From Holophagae bacterium (GTDB lineage: Bacteria; Acidobacteriota; Holophagae; Acanthopleuribacterales; Acanthopleuribacteraceae): a DNA stretch of 64,000 nucleotides. A model generated the notes under the pieces. That model was not told where the DNA came from and searched no databases. It saw only the letters and a program-made list of their open reading frames with translations. Shown here piece by piece: positions 48,819 to 58,134 of this stretch. Location of the stretch: contig JAJCXM010000014.1 of the NCBI GenBank assembly GCA_029263455.1, forward strand, positions 186,001-250,000. Reading direction: 5' to 3'. The position numbers and the translations under genes are program-made. Numbering within the stretch: the stretch's first letter is position 1; each line of letters opens with the position of its first letter.

Positions 48819-50141
48819 TTAAGGTTTCCACGTAATTTGCAGTGACGTGATCAAAACCGACAGATCATAGCTACCTCGGAGAATGTCGCCTGTACTGCCC
48901 GGTGTATCTACGCCGCCATCAGACATAATCAAATAGGAGGCCCCAAAATCGGCTGTAAAAGCCGCATTTAAGCCGTAACTAAATCCGCCCGCTAGCCAGA
49001 AGCGGTCGTTATCAGGAATACGCGGCGTGCGGTGCTCTTCGTCAGGGATGGGGGTTTCTTCATAGGCGAGCCCAAATCTGTACGCCCATTGATCTTGCTG
49101 ATTCTCAAATCCGAGCGCCAAACGGTTGGTATCATCCCACGCTTCATCCACACTTGAATCGGGTTGGGCTGAATCAAACTGGATCCTTAACTCATCAAAA
49201 ACCGACCATTGGTACCAAAGATAATCAAAGGTTAGGTTCCACGAATCGGTCAGATGGCGCGCATAGCCGACATGTAGCTGGGCGGGCAGTTCAACTTCCG
49301 CAATACCAGTCGTGTTCTGGAACAAACCTGTTTGAGCAGCGATCGGTTGAAATTCGGCAGGAACAGTGAATGTCGCTTCGCCTTCGATGGTGAGGTCGAT
49401 GCTGCTACGGTAGCCGATCCCAATTGAATAGGCATCGTTGGGCGTAATCAAAACACCGAGGTTAAAGCCAGAAGAGGTGTCGTCGCCATCGACCAGAAAC
49501 TCACCATCGTTCTGACCAGGTACAAAACCCAGCCCCGGACCTACGATGCTAATGCCAATGCTTCCAAAATCGATGGCATTTCCTAGTTTTGCCTCGGCAT
49601 CGTAATAGCTCGCCCCTAAGCCAAATGCCAGTTTGTCGTTTAACTTATACGACAGTGCCAAGTTGTAATTGACCACTTTCAAGTCGGACTTCAAAGCATG
49701 ATACCGGCCTACCCAGCCGTCAGGATAGGTAGATTCCAAGCCGTAGGGCGCATTGACCGCGAGCCCCAGGTGCAATCCGTCCGTAATTTCTCGAGCAATA
49801 TAGAGGTTGGGGATGAATGCGCTCTTGCCTGAATCACCGCCGTCAGAACCATTAACCAGGATAGGACCAAAAGCTGGGTTATGTACCGAGCCTTCGTTGT
49901 GAAATTCGCCTTGTGGAGAGATCAAGTGACCCGCAAATGTCAGCGTTGTTTTACCCAATTTCGACATGGCTGCTGGATTGAAATAGATACTAGAAGCATC
50001 GCCAAGCCCAGTTGAAGTTCCGGAAAACGCGGTTCCAAGGCCCTTGGCACTTTGCTCTTGTACCGCGAATCCGCCGGCAAAAGTAAGGCCGGCAAACAAA
50101 AGAATCAACAAGATCGGCCATCGTCTCTTAATAAAAACCAT
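48819..50141 (-). CDS. FadL/OmpP1/TodX-family outer-membrane transporter
   Basis: The 440-residue protein has a signal peptide (about 1-22) and the FadL N-terminal plug/hatch motif G-F-A-V-Q-E-Q-S-A-K-G-L-G-T-A-F-S-G followed by S-I-Y-F-N-P-A-A-M. The remainder consists of amphipathic strands of a 14-stranded barrel ending in W-K-P. Family members take up long-chain fatty acids or hydrophobic aromatics. AAGGAG lies before the ATG. It is not in an operon with other lipid genes. It could supply substrates for the acyl-CoA dehydrogenase nearby, though that is speculative. Confidence 0.93.
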   Translation of the reverse strand: MVFIKRRWPILLILLFAGLTFAGGFAVQEQSAKGLGTAFSGTSTGLGDASSIYFNPAAMSKLGKTTLTFAGHLISPQGEFHNEGSVHNPAFGPILVNGSDGGDSGKSAFIPNLYIAREITDGLHLGLAVNAPYGLESTYPDGWVGRYHALKSDLKVVNYNLALSYKLNDKLAFGLGASYYDAEAKLGNAIDFGSIGISIVGPGLGFVPGQNDGEFLVDGDDTSSGFNLGVLITPNDAYSIGIGYRSSIDLTIEGEATFTVPAEFQPIAAQTGLFQNTTGIAEVELPAQLHVGYARHLTDSWNLTFDYLWYQWSVFDELRIQFDSAQPDSSVDEAWDDTNRLALGFENQQDQWAYRFGLAYEETPIPDEEHRTPRIPDNDRFWLAGGFSYGLNAAFTADFGASYLIMSDGGVDTPGSTGDILRGSYDLSVLITSLQITWKP

Positions 50142-50321
50142 AGGATAAACTCCTTCGTACTATTTCAAGAATCGCAGCTAAAAAGTCGCGAGCGCAAAAC
50201 GCCAAGAGACACATCGGTGTGCTCAAATGCCCCGCGCGCCGGCCAACACCAAAAAATTGAACGGCCATTCATTCTTTCGCAGCCAGTATAAGGAAGCAAA
50301 CACTAGCTTGCAAGTAACAAT

Positions 50322-53039
50322 TCAGGGAGCAGCCAATAACCAAGCGTATTGGTCCCCTTTAAATCCAATTTCTTTAAGATCACCGCCCTCAACAAGAACG
50401 GGCCGTTTCATCAAAGTCGGGTGTTCCATTAGCAACGCTGCCCAAGCCTTTGAGTCCAGAATCTCATCAGTCAGACCAAGTTTTCGAAAAACCGGGCCGC
50501 GACGATTGATTAAAAGGCCAGCCTGATCCTGTTCCAAGAGATCTGTCCACTCTGTTTCAGTGAGCGGCTGCTTTCTGATGTCGCGAAACGCTGCTTTTAC
50601 TAAGTTCTGATTGAGCCATTTACGTGCGGCTCTGACACGATCACAATTTGGAATACCCAACACAACTAAACCCACGCTTATTACCTCTTTATCTGGATTC
50701 GACCAAAAGTCTTTAAGGTCGTCTAGGATTGACCGTGAAACACATTCGTTTACTGATTTATCGTACCAATCAGCTGGCATCACCTCGGCATATTTTGCAT
50801 CTAAAAAGCGACGATCGGCACAAATCAAAATGCCGCGGTCCGTTTCAGTGCGAATCACACGTCCCGCTGCTTGAACAGCACGTGCCATACCGGGATAAAT
50901 ATAGGCAAACGCAAAGCCATCTTTGCCTTTCTTGTCAAAGTATTGACGGAGTTTCTCTCGCTCGGCAGTAAACGCTGGCAAACCAGGACCGATCACAAAA
51001 GCGCCACTCACTTGATCGCCCGGAAAATCGAGACCTTCAGCTAAACTACCACCTTGGACGGCGAAAACGATGTGGTTCTTGCGTTTCTTTTTCAGGCGCG
51101 CACATAGTCTTTGTATGGATACCTGATCCATTCCTTGCCGTTGCTTTAGGATCTTGAATCCAGGGGCTTTGCAAAGGTCTGCCACCTGGTCCAAGAATGC
51201 AAAGCTCGGGAAGAAGACAAAATAGTTACCCATTTGCACAGCTATAACTCGCTCAATGAGTTCAGCGATACGAGGCGCTTGCTGCTGACGTTCGCGATAG
51301 AGCGAGTTCACTTGTGGGACGATCATAATTTTGCGGTTGGCAACGGGGAAAACCGAGCTGAACTCGCGAGCCATCATCTTTTTTTGTTCCATGCCGAGTA
51401 TGTCCCCATAAAACTCGAACGGTTTAAGCGTTGCCGACATGGCGATAATGGCCGAAAACTTTCTGAACCTTTGTTTGAGATAGCGGCCCGGGTCCAAGCA
51501 CATCACTTTTAGCGTTGGCGTGGTACGTCCATCAAAAAGGATGACATCCATTGACTCCTTTCGCGTTAAGGCTGATGAAAGGTCGACCAGGATTCGATAC
51601 AGCTGAATCGTTGCATGGTGAGGGTTCCACTGCTCCGCTCCACGACTCAAGAGATCGGCAACCGCGCGGCCTGACTCACCCGTACAGCTGCCTATTAAGG
51701 AATGGTCAATGTCGATTTCGCGGATGTTCGCTCCAACCTGATCACTCATCTCACGGAACCAGCTGCACAGTCTATTAAGCACAGTACTTGATCGTGGATC
51801 GCTTTTCAGTTGGTCCCTAAGCTCCAAGAGTTGGTCGACACATAGAGAGCTAGAAAGTTGTTCTCGCGCACGATCAGCTAAATTGTGGGCTTCATCGATA
51901 ATCACATGATCGCGAATATTGCGATGGTCTTCAGTAAAAGCGGTTCCCGACGGCGAAATAAGATAGTTGTAATCGCAAATAACCAGATCAACATGTGAGA
52001 GTAAATCAAGTGATAGCTCATAAGGACACAGCTCATGTCGCCGGCCCAATTCATCATATCGCTCACTTGTCAAAACGCGATCTTGGATAACTTGCTTGAC
52101 GATATCCACCGCAGAGCACTTATCGTAATAGCCTCGTGCGAATTCACAAAAGCCCGGATCACATATGACTTCATCTTTAAAGCACGATTTTTCTTTGGAA
52201 CGAATCGTTGCCACCCGCAGATCGCAGCCAGTCGCCCTAATATGATTGGCCGCGTCAAGCGCTATGCGATGCTGACTATTCTTAGGGGTTACGTATATCA
52301 CTCGTCGATTATTTGCCAACGCATCGCGCAGCAAGGGTACAAGCGTAGCCATGGTTTTACCCATTCCAGTTGGCGCCTGGATGAGCAGATGCCCTTGCTT
52401 TGAAGCGACATCCGCAACCGTATCGACGAGCTCCTTTTGACCACGTCGATATGTGTCGAACGGGAAGACCACTTCATCGGCCATGCGTGCTCGTTCTTGT
52501 GCCCTCTCTTGCTCGAGTTGAAGCTTGTCACGCCAAGCATCTAGCCGTTGAATAAACCAGCTCTCGAATTGAGCTAGATCAAACGGAACCGTAAATTGCT
52601 TCTCACTCTCGTCGTAAGAAGAAACCAACAATAAATGACAATCTGGCACGACGCCGTGCTCCAAAGAGTACAGGTAGACATAGGTTTGAAGCTGAAGGAC
52701 ATAAGGATGTTGATGACCATCTAACTCAGCAAGTAGCCTTGGAATGGATGTGGTGGATTTAATTTCCTCGATCCTTACAGCATCGCCAATCCACGCACCA
52801 TCGACACGCCCTCCAACTTCGATATGGCAGTCCTTATGAACAAAACATCTTTTCAGGCTGAATTCAGATTGGTAGTTTTTATCGCGCTTTTGATGTCTTG
52901 CTTGTACGCGCTGATGGATTTCCTGACCGCGTACTAATGCCAGCCCGCCCACACCCTGTTGAATATCACCATGTCGGGTCAATGGTGCTACGAATTCGCG
53001 AACAGAAATTCGGGTAATGACTGATTGTGGCGAATCCAT
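50322..53039 (-). CDS. XPD/DinG-type helicase with N-terminal PD-(D/E)xK nuclease domain
   Basis: The 905-residue protein begins with a Cas4/RecB-like PD-(D/E)xK nuclease domain: G-G-R-V-D80 and E92-I-K94, followed by the L-Q-x-Q-x-Y-V-Y-L motif, covering about 1-190. A superfamily 2 DEAD_2 helicase of XPD/DinG type follows: Walker A A-P-T-G-M-G-K-T, an iron-sulfur cluster region with cysteines in C-F-K-D-E-V-I-C-D-P-G-F-C and a fourth near D-K-C, D-E-A-H box in I-I-D-E-A-H-N-L, A-M-S-A-T-L motif, and a Q-A-A-G-R-V-I-R motif VI. It probably unwinds and trims DNA in repair or recombination. The ATG at 53039 is preferred over a GTG eight codons upstream. It stands alone, divergent from the TonB receptor. 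Confidence 0.9.
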   Translation of the reverse strand: MDSPQSVITRISVREFVAPLTRHGDIQQGVGGLALVRGQEIHQRVQARHQKRDKNYQSEFSLKRCFVHKDCHIEVGGRVDGAWIGDAVRIEEIKSTTSIPRLLAELDGHQHPYVLQLQTYVYLYSLEHGVVPDCHLLLVSSYDESEKQFTVPFDLAQFESWFIQRLDAWRDKLQLEQERAQERARMADEVVFPFDTYRRGQKELVDTVADVASKQGHLLIQAPTGMGKTMATLVPLLRDALANNRRVIYVTPKNSQHRIALDAANHIRATGCDLRVATIRSKEKSCFKDEVICDPGFCEFARGYYDKCSAVDIVKQVIQDRVLTSERYDELGRRHELCPYELSLDLLSHVDLVICDYNYLISPSGTAFTEDHRNIRDHVIIDEAHNLADRAREQLSSSLCVDQLLELRDQLKSDPRSSTVLNRLCSWFREMSDQVGANIREIDIDHSLIGSCTGESGRAVADLLSRGAEQWNPHHATIQLYRILVDLSSALTRKESMDVILFDGRTTPTLKVMCLDPGRYLKQRFRKFSAIIAMSATLKPFEFYGDILGMEQKKMMAREFSSVFPVANRKIMIVPQVNSLYRERQQQAPRIAELIERVIAVQMGNYFVFFPSFAFLDQVADLCKAPGFKILKQRQGMDQVSIQRLCARLKKKRKNHIVFAVQGGSLAEGLDFPGDQVSGAFVIGPGLPAFTAEREKLRQYFDKKGKDGFAFAYIYPGMARAVQAAGRVIRTETDRGILICADRRFLDAKYAEVMPADWYDKSVNECVSRSILDDLKDFWSNPDKEVISVGLVVLGIPNCDRVRAARKWLNQNLVKAAFRDIRKQPLTETEWTDLLEQDQAGLLINRRGPVFRKLGLTDEILDSKAWAALLMEHPTLMKRPVLVEGGDLKEIGFKGDQYAWLLAAP

Positions 53040-53144
53040 AGGTATATAAGCTCCCGTGCCCACATATCATAGGCCAACTTCATCAACACTCGTCCCTCGT
53101 ACTGGCCCGTGTCTTGCTCCGCGCCCATTTTGGGAGGATTCTGT

Positions 53145-55358
53145 ATGTTATCGCTATGCATGTTCTTCATGTGGGCACAGACCCAAGTTGAAGTGCACCT
53201 TGTCGACCGTATCCGATCAGATTTCGACGGTTGGACACTGGTTTTAGATTCGGGCCACGTCGTGGAATTTGAGTCGACAGGAAGACTAGAATTGGCCGTC
53301 GACCAAGACAACAGAACCTATGAAATTTATGACGGCCGACAAAGACTGCGTTACGTTGGCAGTTGGGAGAATCCACCTTTAAACGAACGAACCATTGATG
53401 TCAGTGGAACGGCGATGGGTATTCACGAAGTTGTTTCGGGCAAACGAACCGAACAAGATGTTTTTGATGCGCCCGCTGAGATAACCGTTATTAATCCCTC
53501 GCAAGAAATAACCCGAAGCGCTATTCAACCATCAGATTGGCTGAAAGAAGAAGCCGAGATATTGATTCAGAAGACGAATCTCGGTGGCGGATCCCCCATC
53601 GTACGCGGCATGTCGGGCAACCGTGTACTACTAATGTTAGATGGGTTTCGCCTCAACAATTCCATTTTCAGGCTGGGCTTAAACCAATATTTGAATACGG
53701 TTCCCAGTGCCCAGTTACAGCAAATCGAGGTGCTTCAAGGCCCAAGTGGGACACAGTACGGCAGTGACGGTTTAGGCGGCACGGTTCATTTGCGGACCAA
53801 AGACCCTTTAGATAATCATGAACCTGCACTCGGTTATACCGGTTTCTTAAGTTCTGCAGACCTCACGCAAACCCATCAGGTGGACGGACAACTCAAGCGC
53901 TCTCAGTGGGCGATACAGGGTCACTTCAAATGGTCGGATCTTCAGGACCTGGAAGCGGCAGCCCCAGTCAATGACCAGTCAGCAACGGGCTATGAGTCTT
54001 GGGACGCGTCGTTACAAATCGCGCTGGATGTTGGTTCTAATCGTCGCATCCGGTTAGCAAACTCAATTGCCAGAGCCGACAATGTGCCTCGAACCGATCG
54101 CATCCAGAGCGGCCGCGACCTGGTGTGGGACTACGACCCGCAGATCCTGCAAACCCATATGCTGCGTTTTGAAGGTCAACAATTGACCCCTGTTTACGAT
54201 TATTTTGACGTCGGTATCGCTCTCTTTCGGCAGGAGGAAGGGACACGACGAGTTTCAAGTAGATCCCCAAATGAGCAAGAAGAAACCCACACGGCAGTTG
54301 AAACCGCACAAATAGCCGTCACTTTGTCGAAAGTCTTGGGTCCCATCTCGTTGAACTATGGATTCGACGCCCAGCGCGACAGCATCGACAGCAGCGGCCA
54401 GAACACGCATTTATTGACGGGTCAAATTGATGCGACCGCTGGGAAATTCCCAGACGACGCCAGTTATCGTGGGATCGGTGTTTTTGCCATCGGCGATTTG
54501 ACCGTTTCGGATAATCACGGAATCCAACTAGGGGTGCGTCAGAGTTGGGTATCCATTGAAGGTATGCTTGACCCCATCGGCTTTGCCACCCTAGACGCCC
54601 AGAAATTCACACCTAGTCTTGCCTGGCGTGGTAACTTCTCCAATTGGACAGTCACCTCGTCTATTTCACAAGGTTTCCGTACCCCGAACATCGAAGACGC
54701 CTTTTCAGTCGGTTTCTCAAGCGTAGGATTTGACGCACCCAATCCGCAGTTGGGACCCGAAACGGTGTGGAACTACGAGCTGGGGTTACGATGGAGAACC
54801 CAACAACACCAGTTTCAAATCACGACCTACACAGCCAGATTTGAAGACTTAATAGAACGGGTCCCCGGCCAATATTTGGGCGAGAGTCAATTTCAAGGGG
54901 AATCGGTGTTTGTCCTAAACAATGTGGGACGTGCCCAAGTTGATGGCATTTCAGTCAGTGGCATTACCGAATTCGGTTCAAACCTGGAATTACAAGCAGA
55001 TCTTGCCTGGACTGAAGGCACACAAACTGACCTCAACGAACCCATGACCCGAATTCCTCCTTTCAGGGGCAATCTTGATCTCAACGGACAGTGGCGGAAG
55101 CATCACGGAACATTTTCTGTGAACTGGTCCGCCCGTCAGGACCGCCTTTCGCAAAACGACATAAACGACAGCCGAATCCCCGTCGATGGAACGCCTGGTT
55201 TTGTTGCCTTCCACCTGAGATACGCGACCCAATTGACCAAACACCTAGGTATCAAAGCCGCTGTTGAGAACCTATTTGATCGCTTATACAAAATGCATGG
55301 TTCGGGCATTTACGAACCAGGCCAACGATTTACCCTTAGCCTCAGAGCCACGCTATGA
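53145..55358 (+). CDS. TonB-dependent outer-membrane receptor
   Basis: From the ATG with GGGAGGA upstream the product has 737 residues and a signal peptide (about 1-12, M-L-S-L-C-M-F-F-M-W-A). A short N-terminal region precedes the plug domain (about 90-220: I-R-G/V-R-G-M-S-G-N-R-V-L-L-M-L-D-G, then I-E-V-L-Q-G-P-S-G-T-Q-Y-G-S-D-G-L-G-G). The 22-strand barrel ends in F-T-L-S-L-R-A-T-L. It probably imports a siderophore, cobalamin or sugar; no partner gene hints at which. The longer frame from 53109 has no ribosome-binding site. It is divergent from the helicase gene. Confidence 0.93.
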   Translation: MLSLCMFFMWAQTQVEVHLVDRIRSDFDGWTLVLDSGHVVEFESTGRLELAVDQDNRTYEIYDGRQRLRYVGSWENPPLNERTIDVSGTAMGIHEVVSGKRTEQDVFDAPAEITVINPSQEITRSAIQPSDWLKEEAEILIQKTNLGGGSPIVRGMSGNRVLLMLDGFRLNNSIFRLGLNQYLNTVPSAQLQQIEVLQGPSGTQYGSDGLGGTVHLRTKDPLDNHEPALGYTGFLSSADLTQTHQVDGQLKRSQWAIQGHFKWSDLQDLEAAAPVNDQSATGYESWDASLQIALDVGSNRRIRLANSIARADNVPRTDRIQSGRDLVWDYDPQILQTHMLRFEGQQLTPVYDYFDVGIALFRQEEGTRRVSSRSPNEQEETHTAVETAQIAVTLSKVLGPISLNYGFDAQRDSIDSSGQNTHLLTGQIDATAGKFPDDASYRGIGVFAIGDLTVSDNHGIQLGVRQSWVSIEGMLDPIGFATLDAQKFTPSLAWRGNFSNWTVTSSISQGFRTPNIEDAFSVGFSSVGFDAPNPQLGPETVWNYELGLRWRTQQHQFQITTYTARFEDLIERVPGQYLGESQFQGESVFVLNNVGRAQVDGISVSGITEFGSNLELQADLAWTEGTQTDLNEPMTRIPPFRGNLDLNGQWRKHHGTFSVNWSARQDRLSQNDINDSRIPVDGTPGFVAFHLRYATQLTKHLGIKAAVENLFDRLYKMHGSGIYEPGQRFTLSLRATL

Positions 55359-55392
55359 GGCTAATTTCTTAGCCCCTACCTGAAGACAACAC

Positions 55393-55421
55393 TTGCGTGG
55401 TCAATCAGTTTTCCCTACAAT
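55393..55421 (+). promoter_or_regulatory. promoter of rpsT
   Basis: TTGCGT at 55393-55398 is followed after 17 bases by TACAAT at 55416-55421, a near-consensus -10 box. The rpsT start lies about 70 bases downstream, leaving a leader. Confidence 0.6.
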
Positions 55422-55491
55422 AGGGTGCTTGTGTCCAAGGCGCTGGTTTAACTGTGCGGGACATTAAGATTTGCAAGGAGTCAAGCAACAC

Positions 55492-55749
55492 ATGGCCAAT
55501 CATAAATCAGCGCAGAAAAAGGCACGTCAAGACATTACGCGTCGCCAAAATAACCGCTCAGGTCGAGCCACACTGCGTACGGCACTCAAGAAGTTTCGTG
55601 CTGACCTCGCGGCTGGAAACGACGTTTCCGGCGAAGTAGCAGTTATGCAGTCTTTAATTGATCGCTCCGCCAAGCGCGGTCTGATTCACGTTAACGCGGC
55701 TGATCGCTTAAAGTCTCGTTTGACGAAACACGCAAACCCGACCGCTTAA
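55492..55749 (+). CDS. rpsT: 30S ribosomal protein S20
   Basis: The 85-residue basic protein is S20: M-A-N-H-K-S-A-Q-K-K-A-R-Q start, a T-R-R-Q-N-N-R-S-G-R-A-T-L-R-T middle and the conserved G-L-I-H-V-N-A-A-D-R-L-K-S-R-L end. It binds 16S rRNA early in 30S assembly. ATG 55492 gives the standard N-terminus; the frame opens 21 bases earlier inside the ribosome-binding region (AAGGAG, 11 bases before the ATG). A probable promoter lies 70 bases upstream. Confidence 0.98.
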   Translation: MANHKSAQKKARQDITRRQNNRSGRATLRTALKKFRADLAAGNDVSGEVAVMQSLIDRSAKRGLIHVNAADRLKSRLTKHANPTA

Positions 55750-55755
55750 CCTTAC

Positions 55756-55777
55756 AAGCCACCTGGTTAGGGGGTTT
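55756..55777 (+). terminator. hairpin after rpsT
   Basis: AAGCCACCT (55756-55764) pairs with AGGGGGTTT (55769-55777) around GGTT, with one mismatch and one G-T. The T run is only three bases, so read-through to the PASTA gene is likely. Confidence 0.4.
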
Positions 55778-55827
55778 GTCGAGACATTGCAGGTTTCATG
55801 TTATCCAGAGAACGGTGAGAATCCACC

Positions 55828-56568
55828 ATGACATTCAAGTCCCTGTGGATGACATGTGTGCGTGTCCTTATCACGTCCAGCTGGCTTATCGGAATGATGG
55901 CAACGGCGGGCGCATTAGCCACGTGGTTCACGATTAAGAGCGCGATCACACGCAAGGTCATTGAGGTTCCCGACTTTTGCGGTTTACCTATGGATCGAGC
56001 TCAAAATCAGGCAACTGAATATGGCCTGATGCTTGAGGTGAATGAACGCACCTTGCACAATAACGTGGTTGGTAAGGATCAGGTTTTGTACCAGACGCCA
56101 AATCCGGGAAAAAAGATCAAAGCCGGACGCACGGTCGTCGTAACGTTATCGGCCGGTCCCGAATCAAAAAAGATACCCAGTCTAATGGGCGAACCACTTA
56201 ACTTCGCGGAAATACTTTCGGCTCAAGCTGATACTGAAATTACCAAAGTTTCACGCACCTATTCGCAGCTAAGAAAAGGGCGAATCGTAGCTCAACACCC
56301 GTCAGCGGGTGAAGAAATAGGCATTGATCCCGGCATTTCGGTGCTTATTTCTGAGGGCGATGCACCCACTTGGTTCGTAACGCCTGATTTTCGTGGTAAG
56401 GATTTTGCAGAAGTGAAGCGATTCCTAGACGAACATGGTTTTCGGGTGGTCGCAAAGTTTAAAGATATCGAACCAGGATGGGGTCAGGTCATCATGCGTC
56501 AAATTCCTCAGGCGGGATATCCAGTTAATAGCGATCAAACTATCACATTAGAAGTAAATAAGGACTAA
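55828..56568 (+). CDS. membrane-anchored protein with three PASTA domains
   Basis: The 246-residue protein has an N-terminal transmembrane helix (about 13-37) and three PASTA repeats (about 45-112, 113-178 and 180-246). Each has the usual pattern: V-P-D-F-x-G-x-x-x-x-x-A, a hydrophobic strand, then Q-x-P-x-x-G-x-x-I or I-x-x-G and a V-x-V-x-x-S/T-x-G-x end. PASTA domains bind muropeptides and appear in PknB kinases and PBPs; this one has no kinase or transpeptidase, so it is a stand-alone wall sensor or scaffold. It lies between rpsT and rpe on the same strand, four bases upstream of rpe. Confidence 0.9.
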   Translation: MTFKSLWMTCVRVLITSSWLIGMMATAGALATWFTIKSAITRKVIEVPDFCGLPMDRAQNQATEYGLMLEVNERTLHNNVVGKDQVLYQTPNPGKKIKAGRTVVVTLSAGPESKKIPSLMGEPLNFAEILSAQADTEITKVSRTYSQLRKGRIVAQHPSAGEEIGIDPGISVLISEGDAPTWFVTPDFRGKDFAEVKRFLDEHGFRVVAKFKDIEPGWGQVIMRQIPQAGYPVNSDQTITLEVNKD

Positions 56569-56571
56569 CAA

Positions 56572-57228
56572 GTGATTCGCATTGCACCCTCACTGCTCGC
56601 AGCCGACTTTTGGAACCTCAACCAACAGGTAAGTTCTGCCATCGAAGGCGGAGCTGAGGTACTTCACGTCGACATCATGGACGGCAATTTTGTACCGAAC
56701 CTGAGTATGGGACCTGGTGTCTTACGGTCCCTCAAGAGCCGTGTCAACGTCACCTTTGATGTTCACCTTATGGTTGACGATCCTGATTTTTTTGTTGATC
56801 CATTTGCTGACGCCGGAGCCGACTGGATCTCATTCCATATTGAAGCGACCGCCCACGCCCATCGCGTATGCCACAAAATAAGAGATCGCGGTTGCAAAGC
56901 AGGAATCGCCATTAACCCAGGCACAGCGTTAACATCATTAAATGGCATTCTTGATGAGGTGGATTTTGTCTTGCTGATGAGTGTTAACCCTGGATTCGGC
57001 GGTCAGTCCTTTATTAGCAGCACGTTGAGTCGATTAGAAGTATTGCATGACATGTGTCAAAAAGCCGATCGTAAACCCTTTATTGAAGTGGATGGTGGTA
57101 TTGGCGCACAAAATATCCGAGAATTACGGGTCCGAGGTGTTCAAGTCGCGGTTGCAGGGTCAAGTGTATTCTCGCAACCAGATCCGGCAGCGGCTGTTCA
57201 ATCTCTTATCAGAGCAGCTGAAGGTTAA
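56572..57228 (+). CDS. rpe: ribulose-phosphate 3-epimerase
   Basis: The 218-residue TIM-barrel enzyme interconverts ribulose 5-phosphate and xylulose 5-phosphate in the pentose phosphate pathway. Landmarks are I-A-P-S-L-L-A-A-D-F, H-V-D-I-M-D-G-N-F-V-P-N with metal and catalytic residues, D-V-H-L-M-V, M-S-V-N-P-G-F-G-G-Q-S-F and E-V-D-G-G-I. The start is GTG three bases after the PASTA stop; the frame fits the standard N-terminus. bamD follows after three bases, so the genes are cotranscribed. Confidence 0.97.
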   Translation: MIRIAPSLLAADFWNLNQQVSSAIEGGAEVLHVDIMDGNFVPNLSMGPGVLRSLKSRVNVTFDVHLMVDDPDFFVDPFADAGADWISFHIEATAHAHRVCHKIRDRGCKAGIAINPGTALTSLNGILDEVDFVLLMSVNPGFGGQSFISSTLSRLEVLHDMCQKADRKPFIEVDGGIGAQNIRELRVRGVQVAVAGSSVFSQPDPAAAVQSLIRAAEG

Positions 57229-57231
57229 ACT

Positions 57232-58086
57232 ATGAGAGTTCTTACATACGTACTTGTGGTGCTGGCATCGATGAGCACCTTGAATTGCGGGAAGCGCAAG
57301 CTGACCTTGGACGAAAAGGTCCAGCGAGGCATGTTGACCGTCGACGGACTGTTTATCGAAGCAAGCCGTTTGATGTATAACCGCAAATACCTAGATGCCC
57401 GACGCTGGTTCCGTGCCATTGAAACGCAAGCACCCAACTCGCCTTACTTCTCGAAAGCAAAGCTTGGTTTGGCCGACAGCTATTTTTTTGATCGCACATC
57501 AACCAAGATTGAAGCCTCGGTGGAATACAAGTCGTTTCTCACGCATTTTCCAACACACCCGAAAGCCGATTACGCTCAGTACCAATACGCGATGTGTTTT
57601 TTCACCGAAATCGAGAATGCGGATCGTGATCAAACAAGTACCTGGACCGCATATACCGAATTCAAAAATCTAACCGATCGCTTTCCTGGCTCTCCCTATG
57701 TGGCCAAAGCCAACGAAAAAATCGATTTGTGTCTTTTGCGTATAGCTGACCACGAATTTACGGTTGGTTATTATTATTTTCGCCGTGGACGTGGTTTTGA
57801 GCGTTCTGCCGAATCGCGCTTCAAACACATTATCAATAACTATGAGGGCCAATTTGACCCCTTACGGACCTATTTCTATCTGGCCGAAACGCTATGGCGA
57901 TTAGAAAAATATCGCGAGGCCATAAAATATTTTGAATACCTAGAACGTAATTTTCCGGATAGCGAATATCAAGCATTTGTAGATGACAAAGTCACACGCT
58001 TCGAACGCATCCAAGACGAAGGTTACGATCCCGGTGAAGGATCATCTGTGCTGCCCATCGACAGTGAGGAAGACGATCAGCTGTAG
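57232..58086 (+). CDS. bamD: outer-membrane assembly lipoprotein BamD
   Basis: The 284-residue protein has a lipoprotein signal with lipobox cysteine C19 (S-T-L-N-C-G), followed by the BamD/YfiO TPR scaffold: A-R-R-W-F-R-A-I-E-T-Q-A-P-N-S-P-Y, A-K-L-G-L-A-D-S-Y-F and F-L-T-H-F-P-T-H-P, then F-P-G-S-P-Y. BamD is an essential part of the complex that inserts barrel proteins into the outer membrane, so the organism has a typical Gram-negative envelope. It sits three bases after rpe. The length is slightly longer than usual owing to an acidic tail. Confidence 0.92.
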   Translation: MRVLTYVLVVLASMSTLNCGKRKLTLDEKVQRGMLTVDGLFIEASRLMYNRKYLDARRWFRAIETQAPNSPYFSKAKLGLADSYFFDRTSTKIEASVEYKSFLTHFPTHPKADYAQYQYAMCFFTEIENADRDQTSTWTAYTEFKNLTDRFPGSPYVAKANEKIDLCLLRIADHEFTVGYYYFRRGRGFERSAESRFKHIINNYEGQFDPLRTYFYLAETLWRLEKYREAIKYFEYLERNFPDSEYQAFVDDKVTRFERIQDEGYDPGEGSSVLPIDSEEDDQL

Positions 58087-58134
58087 ACTTTCAGCATTCA
58101 AGTCCAAACCATAATGAACAAGTGAGAGGTAATC

